From: an uncultured Croceitalea sp.
GTDB lineage: Bacteria > Bacteroidota > Bacteroidia > Flavobacteriales > Flavobacteriaceae
Length of the DNA: 64,000 nt
Reading direction: 5' to 3'
Assembly: GCA_947494805.1 (NCBI GenBank)
Contig: CANLWK010000003.1
Location: 186,001-250,000, forward strand
Below the pieces are notes generated by a model. That model saw only the letters and a list, made by a program, of their open reading frames with translations. It did not search any database and was not told where the DNA came from. Both the position numbers and the translations under genes were made by a program. Each line of letters starts with the position of its first letter. Within the stretch, counting starts at the first letter, position 1. Positions 44,178-52,847 of this stretch are shown here, piece after piece.

Positions 44178-45056
44178 ATGGCACAATATATTGAACGGTA
44201 TCAAAGGCGAAGGTTGATTTCATCGTATTTTTCGGTGGTATTGAGCATTGCTTTGGTACTTTTTTTATTGGGTATTTTGGGCATGTTGGTACTCAACACT
44301 AAAAAGTTGGGTGATCATTTTAAAGAGCAGATCACCATTTCGGTATTCTTAAAAGACAATGCCAAACCTGTTGAAGTGGACCAACTTCAAAAAAGCTTGG
44401 CCTTGGCCGAATACACCAAGACCGCCACCTATGTTTCAAAGGAAGATGCCGCTGAGCAGTACAGTGAGGATATTGGTGAAAATTTTCAAGAATTTTTGGG
44501 GTATAATCCATTAAAAAATTCGGTGGACGTCAATTTAAAGGCTGACTTTGTCTCACCAGAACAAATAGAAGAAATTGCCACATCATTGGCTGCCAAGACC
44601 TATGTAGATGAAGTTAGTTATGACAAACCCCTAATTTCACTATTAAACGATAATGTCAAACGCCTAAGCCTTTGGATTTTGATTGCCAGTGCGGTATTTA
44701 CCTTTATTGCGTTTTTGCTAATCAATAGCTCTATCAGATTATCTATTTATTCAAAGCGGTTTATCATCAAAACCATGCAAATGGTTGGGGCCACCAAAAA
44801 GTTTATTCGCAAACCCTTTATCGCCACCAATATCAAATTGGGTTTTTTTGGTTCCCTTATTGCCCTACTGGCTTTGGCCGGAGTGCTGTATTATGTGAAC
44901 ACCAACTTTCCCGAGTTGAACCTTTTTGAAGATTTCACTGTTTTAGCCCTACTGTTCGTGGGTGTTCTGGCATTGGGTATTTTAATTTCGTACATCAGCA
45001 CTTACTTTGCGACGCAACGATTTCTCAATTTACGAACAGATGATTTGTATTATTAA
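44178..45056 (+). CDS. ftsX: Cell-division protein FtsX
   Basis: The 292-residue protein has the FtsX layout: a first membrane helix (about 20-43), an extracytoplasmic domain (about 45-165) and three more helices (about 168-190, 214-237, 254-277). With FtsE, which is not encoded here, it controls peptidoglycan hydrolases at the septum. It heads a co-directional cluster with DUF3098, uppP and truB, an arrangement that I recall from other flavobacteria. Confidence 0.92.
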   Translation: MAQYIERYQRRRLISSYFSVVLSIALVLFLLGILGMLVLNTKKLGDHFKEQITISVFLKDNAKPVEVDQLQKSLALAEYTKTATYVSKEDAAEQYSEDIGENFQEFLGYNPLKNSVDVNLKADFVSPEQIEEIATSLAAKTYVDEVSYDKPLISLLNDNVKRLSLWILIASAVFTFIAFLLINSSIRLSIYSKRFIIKTMQMVGATKKFIRKPFIATNIKLGFFGSLIALLALAGVLYYVNTNFPELNLFEDFTVLALLFVGVLALGILISYISTYFATQRFLNLRTDDLYY

Positions 45057-45079
45057 AACAAAAAAGTAATTTTTCCGTT

Positions 45080-45343
45080 ATGAGTAAGAAAAATAAGACA
45101 GAGAAAGGGCCAAAAATGGAATTTATCTTTCAAAAGAAAAACTATACTTTTTTGTTCATTGGACTGGGCCTTATCGCCCTAGGTTTCATACTTATGGCCG
45201 GTGGCGGCAGTGACGACCCCAATGTTTTTAATCCTGAAATCTATAGCTTTAGACGAATTCGTTTGGCACCGACCTTAATTCTTATCGGTCTTGGCATACA
45301 GATTTATGCCATCTTGTTGAATCCTAACAAAAAGAAAAAATAA
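45080..45343 (+). CDS. DUF3098 membrane protein
   Basis: The 87-residue protein has a basic N terminus and two membrane helices (about 23-40 and 61-79) around a polar loop with NPEIYSFRRIRLAP (about 51-64), as in DUF3098. Function is unknown. It lies 23 bp downstream of ftsX, and its stop is one base from the uppP start. Confidence 0.88.
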   Translation: MSKKNKTEKGPKMEFIFQKKNYTFLFIGLGLIALGFILMAGGGSDDPNVFNPEIYSFRRIRLAPTLILIGLGIQIYAILLNPNKKKK

Positions 45344-45344
45344 T

Positions 45345-46145
45345 TTGGAAATTATTGACGCTATCATCCTTGGTATTATTCAAGGGTTAACGGAATTTTT
45401 ACCCGTATCTTCCAGTGGACATTTAGAATTGGGTAAGGCTATTTTAGGTGCGGATGCACTACCTGAAGAGAGTTTATTGTTTACGGTCATATTACATTTT
45501 GCCACAGCGCTTAGCACCATTGTCATTTTCAGAAAAGATGTACTTGATATTTTCAAGGGATTGTTTCAGTTCAACTGGAACGAAGAAACACAGTTCGCTC
45601 TGAAAATTATCATTTCAATGATTCCTGCGGCAATTGTGGGCTTTTTTCTTGAGGACTTTATGGAAGTCTTTTTTGATGGTGCCATTATCATTGTAGGTAT
45701 TATGCTTATCATAACCGCTGTATTATTGTATCTGGCCGATATGGCAAAAACAACTGACAAAGGGGTTTCGTTTCGCAGCGCTTTTGTCATTGGCCTGGCC
45801 CAAGCCGTGGCTATGTTACCAGGTATTTCAAGAAGTGGGGCGACCATTTCAACTTCGGTACTTTTAGGTATTGACAAAACAAAATCAGCACGTTTTTCTT
45901 TTTTAATGGTGGTACCATTGATTTTCGGAAAGGTAGCCAAAGACCTTTTGGGGGGCGAAATCAACTTTGACAGTGCCCAAATGTTACCCATGGGTGCCGG
46001 TTTCGCCGCTGCTTTTATCGCAGGGCTATTTGCCTGCACTTGGATGATCCAATTGGTCAAAAAAAGTAAGCTTACCTATTTTGCCATTTATTGCACGATC
46101 GTTGGCATTATCGCCATTGCTTGGAGTATTTGGGGAGCTTCGTAA
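45345..46145 (+). CDS. uppP: Undecaprenyl-diphosphatase UppP
   Basis: The 266-residue integral membrane enzyme has the two UppP motifs: TEFLPVSSSGHLEL (15-28, catalytic Glu and His26) and PGISRSGATIS (about 160-170, Arg). It recycles undecaprenyl diphosphate to the monophosphate carrier used for peptidoglycan and O-antigen. The start is a TTG at 45345, one base after the DUF3098 stop, since the sequence EIIDAIILG fits the normal start exactly. Confidence 0.95.
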   Translation: MEIIDAIILGIIQGLTEFLPVSSSGHLELGKAILGADALPEESLLFTVILHFATALSTIVIFRKDVLDIFKGLFQFNWNEETQFALKIIISMIPAAIVGFFLEDFMEVFFDGAIIIVGIMLIITAVLLYLADMAKTTDKGVSFRSAFVIGLAQAVAMLPGISRSGATISTSVLLGIDKTKSARFSFLMVVPLIFGKVAKDLLGGEINFDSAQMLPMGAGFAAAFIAGLFACTWMIQLVKKSKLTYFAIYCTIVGIIAIAWSIWGAS

Positions 46146-46175
46146 TTTTGAATACAACCTTAGGTGGGTTATGAT

Positions 46176-46880
46176 ATGAGCAAAATTACCAAAAACGATT
46201 TTTTAGCTGGTCAGCTACTACTAATAGACAAACCCCTGAATTGGTCATCTTTTCAAGCAGTAAATGCACTAAAATGGGCCATTAGAAAGCAGTTTGACCT
46301 AAAAAAAATTAAAATAGGCCATGCGGGCACGCTCGATCCACTGGCCACTGGTCTACTCATCATTTGTACGGGTAAATTCACTAAAAGAATTCCTGAATTA
46401 CAGGGTCAAATCAAAGAATATACAGGCACTATAACCTTGGGGGGCACCACCCCTTCTTATGACTTAGAGACCACTATCGATAAAACTTTTGCGGTCGACC
46501 ATATAACGGATGAACTCATTCAAAAAACAATTCAACAATTTATAGGCCCCATTGCGCAAAAGCCACCAATTTTTTCCGCTTTAAAGAAAGACGGTAAACG
46601 CCTTTATGAGTTTGCCCGAGCGGGTCAAGAAGTTGAAATTAAATCAAGGTCAGTTGAGATTTTTGAGTTCAAAATATCCAAAATCAATTTGCCCGTGCTT
46701 GAATTTAGAGTCGTCTGTAGCAAAGGCACTTACATTCGCTCTTTAGCTCATGATTTTGGTAAGGCATTGGGTTCTGGCGGGCACCTTTCAAGCCTCAGAA
46801 GAACCAAAATAGGTAGTTATAACGTAAATAATGCCGTGACCCCTGATGTTTTCAAGGAAAAATTACTTCCCGATAGTTAA
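46176..46880 (+). CDS. truB: tRNA pseudouridine-55 synthase TruB
   Basis: The 234-residue enzyme begins MSKITKND; a GTG four codons upstream is rejected. The catalytic motif HAGTLDPLATGLL has Asp54, then GTYIRSLAHD (about 189-198). It isomerises U55 in the T-loop of tRNAs. The fourth gene of the ftsX-led cluster, it is 30 bp downstream of uppP. Confidence 0.95.
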   Translation: MSKITKNDFLAGQLLLIDKPLNWSSFQAVNALKWAIRKQFDLKKIKIGHAGTLDPLATGLLIICTGKFTKRIPELQGQIKEYTGTITLGGTTPSYDLETTIDKTFAVDHITDELIQKTIQQFIGPIAQKPPIFSALKKDGKRLYEFARAGQEVEIKSRSVEIFEFKISKINLPVLEFRVVCSKGTYIRSLAHDFGKALGSGGHLSSLRRTKIGSYNVNNAVTPDVFKEKLLPDS

Positions 46881-46903
46881 TGTCAAAGGTCGACCGGACA
46901 AAA

Positions 46904-46911
46904 TATTTTTG
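46904..46911 (+). promoter_or_regulatory. Possible -7 element before the TonB-like gene
   Basis: TATTTTTG, an exact TANNTTTG match, lies 24 bp before the ATG at 46936 and 23 bp after the truB stop, so the TonB-like gene may have a promoter of its own. Confidence 0.4.
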
Positions 46912-46935
46912 TAAAATTGCGGTTATAGTAAGACC

Positions 46936-47658
46936 ATGAACCTCAACAGAAAGCAATTATCGTTATTGATCACCGTCTTTTCGATGGCCATCATACTATT
47001 GCTATTATATAATATCCATTTGGGTGGACAGCAGCCCGAAGAATATGTCATTGAAATGGCTTTGGCCGATGAAGAGATTGAGCAATTGCTTGAAGAAGAG
47101 GAAAAACGGTTGGAAGAATTGGCGAATAATGCCGATCCCATTAAAAGTCACATGGCATTAAACGAAACGGCCAAACCTAGTATAGGTTCACCCGAACCTT
47201 TGAAAACCCTTGATGAGTTGTTAGAAGAACGCGAAATGGACAATAACTCCAAAGACTTTTTGAGCAATGATGCCGGTTATGCCGCCAATCTCAAAGAATT
47301 GGCCAAAAAAAGAAAAGAGCGTAAAGAACAATTGGGCGAAAAAGATGCCGACAAAAAAGAGTTCACCAATTACCTAAAGGATAAAAGGACTTCTATTTCA
47401 TATTCGTTGGTCGAGCGTAATGCCTATGATTTACCTCCACCGATATACACCTGTTTGCGCGGTGGAAAAGTAGTTATCAATATTCAAGTAGATTCCAATG
47501 GAAACGTCATAGATGCCTACTTGAACGAAAAGAGTTCAAATACCTCTGACTACTGCTTAGTAGAAAATGCAATTACATATGCCTTAAAGGCACAATTCGA
47601 TTCTGCCCGAAAGGCTTCTCAAAAAGGGACGATTACCTACTTATTTCAAAGCAAGTAA
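46936..47658 (+). CDS. TonB-like energy transducer
   Basis: The 240-residue protein has one N-terminal membrane helix (about 8-25), a long acidic, then Lys/Glu-rich helical linker (about 35-150) instead of the usual Pro-rich one, and a C-terminal TonB-like fold (about 170-240: GGKVVINIQVDSNGNVIDAYL). Such proteins couple inner-membrane energy to outer-membrane receptors. ExbB and ExbD are not near. Its last 18 bp overlap antisense the end of the thioredoxin-like gene. Confidence 0.75.
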   Translation: MNLNRKQLSLLITVFSMAIILLLLYNIHLGGQQPEEYVIEMALADEEIEQLLEEEEKRLEELANNADPIKSHMALNETAKPSIGSPEPLKTLDELLEEREMDNNSKDFLSNDAGYAANLKELAKKRKERKEQLGEKDADKKEFTNYLKDKRTSISYSLVERNAYDLPPPIYTCLRGGKVVINIQVDSNGNVIDAYLNEKSSNTSDYCLVENAITYALKAQFDSARKASQKGTITYLFQSK

Positions 47659-48273
47659 TGTCATTAGGTCATTTATAATATCTTGTCCTTTGTCCTTATT
47701 GTACCAAACTTGTAGGTCTTGTTTAAACTCAGCTGTGAGTTTGCCGTGCTCTGCTTTATGGTCAAGAACCATTTTGGTCGGCACTGTTGATCTTGGGCCC
47801 CATTCACCAAGTACTTGAAGGGTACTTGAATCTAGGGCTATCAGTTTAGGTATGGAACGCGCTCCCTTGGTCAAGAACAGATCCATCAACTCAGGGTTCT
47901 CATCACGTAACACTATTTTTAAGTCAAGCCTTTGATTCAATTGTGCCAGTTTATTCATCACAGGAAGACTAGGTGATGCATCACCACACCAACTTTCTGT
48001 CAATACAAGCCATGTCACCTTGCGATTCAATGCTTCAGCTAAAGCCCTAGCTTCATCAGAAACTTTAAGCGTTTTGTTCCAACGCTTCATGCGCCTATCG
48101 TTTAATTGGGTGTAATTGGCCAAAGCTTCTGTCTTTTCAGGACCTGAATTAGAATTTGCCTGGGCCAACTCGGAAACCAAAGCCAGATATTCTTCATACG
48201 AAATTGCACGTTCAAGTGCCTCTGCAATTATTGTCAGGCTTTTTTTAACAGGATTCTCCATAAGTGAGTTCAT
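47641..48273 (-). CDS. Thioredoxin-fold protein with a single-cysteine active site
   Basis: The 210-residue protein has a thioredoxin fold (about 80-190) with TESWCGDASPSLPVM (about 92-106): only the first cysteine of the CxxC pair is present, and GDA replaces the usual PPC/GPC residues. A cis-Pro region appears as GARSIPKLIAL (about 137-147). It has no signal peptide, so it is cytoplasmic. The family is known in flavobacteria as thioredoxin family protein; a monothiol role, such as binding or glutathionylation, is possible. Confidence 0.87.
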   Translation of the reverse strand: MNSLMENPVKKSLTIIAEALERAISYEEYLALVSELAQANSNSGPEKTEALANYTQLNDRRMKRWNKTLKVSDEARALAEALNRKVTWLVLTESWCGDASPSLPVMNKLAQLNQRLDLKIVLRDENPELMDLFLTKGARSIPKLIALDSSTLQVLGEWGPRSTVPTKMVLDHKAEHGKLTAEFKQDLQVWYNKDKGQDIINDLMTLLALK

Positions 48274-48352
48274 GTAACTTTACTTTTTAACAAAGATAAA
48301 GTCGTTGTCTTGCCCAAAACCTGACAATGATCATTGTTAAGCTGGTTTACAG

Positions 48353-48679
48353 CTATAGACCAACATACGGATTAAACTCTTTGGGCAAATAACTTTCTGT
48401 GTCCATATTAATCTCAACGGATTCGCAACATTCTTCAAAGTGCATATCGCTTGGGTCCATGACCATTCCCCGATAGGGATCAAAATCATTTGGCAAATAC
48501 TGCAGCAATTCTGCGTGAAGTGCATCTTTTTCTTCTATCTCAATAAACTCAATGCTTTGAATCAATGCTTCTTGATTCTCATTGTCGGTAATTTTACCGT
48601 TGTTTTCGAGTGGTTGGGCATATGCCGTAAAAATGGCACAACCTAATATCATTGTACAAAAAACTGTTATCTTCTTCAT
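48353..48679 (-). CDS. Small secreted protein with two YLPxxFxPYxG repeats
   Basis: From the ATG at 48679 the product is 108 residues with a signal peptide ending near AYAQ (residue 22); an ATG six codons earlier overlaps the stop of the preceding gene by four bases and is the alternative. The mature part is acidic and contains two copies of a short motif, YLPNDFDPYRGM (about 61-72) and YLPKEFNPYVGL at the very end. Two adjacent cysteines follow the first repeat. I do not recognise the family. It is in the same transcription unit as the next gene. Confidence 0.65.
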   Translation of the reverse strand: MKKITVFCTMILGCAIFTAYAQPLENNGKITDNENQEALIQSIEFIEIEEKDALHAELLQYLPNDFDPYRGMVMDPSDMHFEECCESVEINMDTESYLPKEFNPYVGL

Positions 48680-48693
48680 ATCCTTAAAATTGA

Positions 48694-49065
48694 TCATTCT
48701 GTTAGTATTACTTCCCCGTTTGACAACGCTTTCTTTCGGTCTATAAAAAGCTTATTAAAGTTTCGGAAAAATGGGTTGCCATCTTTTTTAGAAATAATGG
48801 CAATCTCATCGCCGTTGACCATCTGAATCATTCCGGTAACCCTGGCACTTAAACCCTCAAGTTCTGATAGTTGATTAAGATCAGAAAGCTTAAGGTTGAA
48901 AAAATCAAGTGACGCGTAGATGTACTGAAAATATCGATTTGAAGGTCTACCGATTTTCACCCAAGTGCCCAATGACAACTCTATTTTTACAGGTTCTTGT
49001 TTTGTATTGTCTTCAGGAAATAATACGGGGCGCTCTTTGTTCTTTTTCAGTGACTTTCTTCCCAT
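48694..49065 (-). CDS. Conserved hypothetical protein
   Basis: The 123-residue protein has no signal peptide or membrane helix, a basic N terminus (RKSLKKNKERP) and an alternating beta/helical C-terminal part with LSDLNQLSELEGLSARVTGMIQ. No family is recognised. The stop overlaps the alternative start of the small secreted protein (ATGA), which suggests translational coupling. Confidence 0.55.
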   Translation of the reverse strand: MGRKSLKKNKERPVLFPEDNTKQEPVKIELSLGTWVKIGRPSNRYFQYIYASLDFFNLKLSDLNQLSELEGLSARVTGMIQMVNGDEIAIISKKDGNPFFRNFNKLFIDRKKALSNGEVILTE

Positions 49066-49168
49066 CGCTAAATTTTCAATAAAATTAAGGATGAAAAACT
49101 TATTTCGAAAGCATTACATAGTTAATCAATAGTTAAACAATACTAATATGAAAGTAATACTATCATTT

Positions 49169-50080
49169 TTATATGGCCCGCTTCTTGATCATGCCTCCAC
49201 GGGTATCATTAATACTGCTCATCACAGTGAAGGCCTTGGGGTCAATCTTGTCAAGCTCAGTAGTCAATTTACGAATCTCAAGGCGTGTGATTACAGTATA
49301 GATCACATCGTATTGGTTGTGTTCTCCTTGTTTGCCATAACCCCCAGTCGCTTTATATATGGTAAGACCACGACCCAATTTTTCGGTAACCATCAAACGA
49401 ACTTCCTCACTCTTAGATGATATGATGGTCACACCAGTATATTCTTCAATACCATCAACAACAAAATCCAATGTTTTTGAAGCCGCCAAATAGGTGAGCA
49501 TCGAATAGAGTGCCGCTTCAATGGACAGTAAATAAGCCGCCGCCAGAAAAATAAAGATATTGATGACAATAATGACATCGCCTATTTTGATTCCCAGCTT
49601 GCGACTTAAAAATATCGCCAAAACCTCAGTGCCATCGAGAACGCCCCCTCCTCGTATGGACAAACCGATACCAGCGCCTAAAAAGAAACCGCCAAATACA
49701 GCAACCAATAACTTGTCTTGTGTTACTTCAGGAAAGTCAATCGCAGCAAGTACGAGGGCTAGACCTAAAATTGCCAAAAGTGCCTTTATGGCGAACTGCT
49801 GTCCAATTACCCGATAGCCCATAATTAAAAAGGGAATGTTCACCACAACAATGAGCAGTGACAATGGTATCGCAGTTACCTCGGTCACCAATAACGAAAT
49901 ACCCGTTGCACCGCCATCAATAAAACGATTCGGAAGAAGAAAGCTCTCGAGGCCAAACGCAGCCCCAAAAATACCACAGACAATGAACAAGGCATCTTTT
50001 ACATAGGTGTTGGCCCTAAGGCCTGATTTACCAAACTTTAAAAGTCTTCTTTTTTGTAAAATGCCAGTATCATTCTTCAT
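49169..50080 (-). CDS. YitT-family membrane protein (DUF161/DUF2179)
   Basis: The 303-residue protein has about six membrane helices (about 28-205) with the YitT-type start FGLESFLLPNRFIDGGATGIS (near 43-63) followed by a cytoplasmic DUF2179 domain (about 220-300, with the TGGYGKQGEHNQYDVIYTVITRLE region). YitT proteins are predicted transporters of unknown substrate. It lies 10 bp downstream of the TolC-type gene and may belong to that transcript. Confidence 0.9.
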   Translation of the reverse strand: MKNDTGILQKRRLLKFGKSGLRANTYVKDALFIVCGIFGAAFGLESFLLPNRFIDGGATGISLLVTEVTAIPLSLLIVVVNIPFLIMGYRVIGQQFAIKALLAILGLALVLAAIDFPEVTQDKLLVAVFGGFFLGAGIGLSIRGGGVLDGTEVLAIFLSRKLGIKIGDVIIVINIFIFLAAAYLLSIEAALYSMLTYLAASKTLDFVVDGIEEYTGVTIISSKSEEVRLMVTEKLGRGLTIYKATGGYGKQGEHNQYDVIYTVITRLEIRKLTTELDKIDPKAFTVMSSINDTRGGMIKKRAI

Positions 50081-50090
50081 GGTCAGGTCT

Positions 50091-51494
50091 TCATAAATTC
50101 TCAGGATTGATGGCCAAACTTTGAAATAGCTTTGCCTTGGTCTTAAAAAACTTGTTCTGTACTTCGTTTTGCTTCAATTCGGCATCAATTAATTTACTCT
50201 CGCGCGAATTGATCAAAAACAATGAACTTTCGCCAAAACTAAATTTACGTTCTTCGGCACTCAACAGTGTATTGTAATCGCGAACGATATCAAAAATCAA
50301 CTGGTTCTGCGTAACGTACGAATCCAATTCCCGGTAAATCGCCAGTACCTTATTTCTAATCTCCACTTGTGCATTATCACGTTCAAATTGTGCGTCTTGC
50401 AACTTAAACTTTGCCAATCTCAAATCACCACGTTCTTTTCGTAAGAACAGTGGAAAATAGAAACTCAATCCTCCCTTGTACTGTTCAACATCAAATGAGT
50501 TTATTGATTCTGGGGTCTCCGTCAAAAAGTTATAATTCACATCTATCTTGGGCAAGAGCTTGTTCGCCTTCAATCGTTTATCAACCGTCAATCCATCAAT
50601 CTTAAAATTTAACGACCTTAATTTAGGATGGTTATCAATCGTAAAACTATCCAAGGGTTTGCCCATGATTTCTAAAGTGACATCAATATCTTGCTCCGCA
50701 TTGGTGTCAGGAACAACATTGGGCTGTAATTCTACGGGAACATCATTGATCCATAAAAAATTGGATAGCTCAAGTGACTTGTTCATCAGTTTTACCTTCG
50801 CCTGTTCTAGGCTCAAAGCGCGATTTTGAACAGCAATCTTTGCCTCTACCGTGTCAATGGTGGCCCGATCACCTGCCAAGGCACTCTTTTTAATACCCTC
50901 GAAGCGAACTTCGGCATTCTCTAGAAAGTTTCTGAATATTTCAGCATCATTGTGGGCCTGCAACCAGTCAAAATAGGCTAACGATGCATCAAACAGCACT
51001 TGATTGACCAGCAAATCTTGATCGGCCTTACTTTGCTCCCTAAAAAACTTCGCCTTGCGCAATGTGGCCATTCGTTCATTGATCCAAAAACCCCTTGCCA
51101 ATGACATGGAAACTCCAGCGCTATACAATCCATCATCGGGCAGTAATTCATCCCCATTGATATTCTCACCTTCAATTTGTTCAAAGCCCCCCTTAAATTC
51201 AATACCAAAATAGGTCGGTATTTTAAAAGTTGTATTCAACCTATCCCAATACTCGTCGCCCTTAAACTTTTTGCGGTCGTAATCGACTTCAATTTTTGGA
51301 TCAAAGCCGCCGCGGGCCTTCATCAAATTGGCCTGACCTATAGAAATTGTCAGTTGGGCCTGCTTCGCAATCGGATGGTACTTTTTGACATAGCCCAAAT
51401 ACTCTTTAAAATTGAGTACGAGCGTGTCTTGCTGTGCATGACCGATAACAAGAACCAAAAATGCAACTATAAAGAATCGCCTTTCCATCGTCAT
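50091..51494 (-). CDS. TolC-family outer-membrane efflux channel
   Basis: The 467-residue protein has a signal peptide (about to HAQQ, residue 22) and the long-helix repeats of TolC/outer-membrane efflux proteins, visible as extended Lys/Glu/Leu coiled-coil stretches around 195-260 and 350-467. Trimers would form the outer-membrane exit duct. It overlaps the HlyD-type gene stop by four bases (ATGA), and is the last component of the ABC-HlyD-TolC operon. Confidence 0.88.
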   Translation of the reverse strand: MTMERRFFIVAFLVLVIGHAQQDTLVLNFKEYLGYVKKYHPIAKQAQLTISIGQANLMKARGGFDPKIEVDYDRKKFKGDEYWDRLNTTFKIPTYFGIEFKGGFEQIEGENINGDELLPDDGLYSAGVSMSLARGFWINERMATLRKAKFFREQSKADQDLLVNQVLFDASLAYFDWLQAHNDAEIFRNFLENAEVRFEGIKKSALAGDRATIDTVEAKIAVQNRALSLEQAKVKLMNKSLELSNFLWINDVPVELQPNVVPDTNAEQDIDVTLEIMGKPLDSFTIDNHPKLRSLNFKIDGLTVDKRLKANKLLPKIDVNYNFLTETPESINSFDVEQYKGGLSFYFPLFLRKERGDLRLAKFKLQDAQFERDNAQVEIRNKVLAIYRELDSYVTQNQLIFDIVRDYNTLLSAEERKFSFGESSLFLINSRESKLIDAELKQNEVQNKFFKTKAKLFQSLAINPENL

Positions 51495-52843
51495 TTCTTT
51501 TTGGCCTTGGCCATATCATTTGTAGGTTGATAATAGTTTGGAGGAAAACCGTTTAGCTGACGCCATAGCTCAAACCAAATGGGCACGTCTTCTAAAAGCG
51601 CAATAGTGTTTGCCCCAGAGCCGACCCGAAGATCTGTTGGCCATAAATGGTCTTCTGGGTCCGGCGCCAAAAGAATGCGATACTTGCCGTTATCGCTAAT
51701 GAATGTTTCAATAGCTACTACGGTTCCACCATAAGTACCATACGATACATTGGGCCATCCGCTAAATATGATAACGGGCCATCCGTCAAACTGTATGCGC
51801 ACTTTTTCACCAATATGCATTAAGGGCAGGTCTATAGGATCTACAAAGGTCTCAACGGCCATATCATAGCTTGCCGGCATAATGCCCACCAATTGATCTC
51901 CCTCTTTAAAGGTCTCGCCAATACCGCCTTGAATGGCACGGTTGATAAATCCGCTTTGGGGTGCCCTAATATAATAAAGGTCGTTGCGTATGGAATAGTT
52001 TGTAAACTCATTCTCTAATTTGGTCACTTGTGCCTCTGAATCAAACTGGTTTGACTGCGCAGTGAACATATCACTACGTGCTTTTGAAATCTTATCGGTG
52101 TACTCTGCCTGCACACGACTGATTTCAACCTGTGCATTGATAACCTCATTTTTACTGGCTAATAATTTGTTCTTTTGAGAAATCAATTTGGCCTGTGTTT
52201 CTTGAAGTTTTAAGCGTTTTTCTTCAACATCGGTCACAGCTTTTAAACCTTCTGACTCCAATTGCACGGTACGATCGTACTGCCTTTCGGCAATCATGAT
52301 GTTGGTCTTGGCCGCCTCTAGATCGATGCTGTCACTCTGTACTTTTAATCCTGACTGTAAGAGTTTGTTCTTTGCTTGTTCTAATTTTAGGCCCCGTTCA
52401 CTTGACAAAGCCCCAATCTGTGTATTCAAGGCTTTTACCTTCTCTTGATATGAAGTTACCGACATTTCCTTTGCCTTGATCTGCTGACCTGTTCGTTCCA
52501 CCAGATTGGGATCAAAGTATTCATTCTTGATTTCTGAGATATGCAAAATCGTGTCGCCTTTCTCAACAAAATCACCCTCACGAACATACCATTTTTCAAT
52601 TCGCCCAGGTATGGGTGACTGTATAGTTTGTGGGCGTTGGTCTGGGGTCAATGTGGTCAAAAAACCTTTACCGGAGACGTTCTGCGTCCACGGCAAAAAG
52701 AGTATGATTAAAAAGATTATCGAAAACGCCAACAAAAACCGATTGAAATGTTTGTAGTGCCTACGGTGTGATACCCGTTGTACCGCCTTAAAATCAGATA
52801 GGTCGACTTTTCTATTCAATACATTTTTAGAAATATTCAACAT
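51491..52843 (-). CDS. HlyD-family periplasmic adaptor
   Basis: The 450-residue protein has one N-terminal membrane helix (about 37-54), a lipoyl-like barrel (GFLTTLTPDQRPQTIQSPIPG, about 60-80), a long coiled coil (about 115-275) and a second lipoyl/beta-barrel half with APQSGFINRA (about 295-304). It joins the inner-membrane transporter to TolC. The start lies 4 bp after the ABC gene stop, and the stop overlaps the TolC start. Confidence 0.9.
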   Translation of the reverse strand: MLNISKNVLNRKVDLSDFKAVQRVSHRRHYKHFNRFLLAFSIIFLIILFLPWTQNVSGKGFLTTLTPDQRPQTIQSPIPGRIEKWYVREGDFVEKGDTILHISEIKNEYFDPNLVERTGQQIKAKEMSVTSYQEKVKALNTQIGALSSERGLKLEQAKNKLLQSGLKVQSDSIDLEAAKTNIMIAERQYDRTVQLESEGLKAVTDVEEKRLKLQETQAKLISQKNKLLASKNEVINAQVEISRVQAEYTDKISKARSDMFTAQSNQFDSEAQVTKLENEFTNYSIRNDLYYIRAPQSGFINRAIQGGIGETFKEGDQLVGIMPASYDMAVETFVDPIDLPLMHIGEKVRIQFDGWPVIIFSGWPNVSYGTYGGTVVAIETFISDNGKYRILLAPDPEDHLWPTDLRVGSGANTIALLEDVPIWFELWRQLNGFPPNYYQPTNDMAKAKKK

Positions 52844-52847
52844 GATG

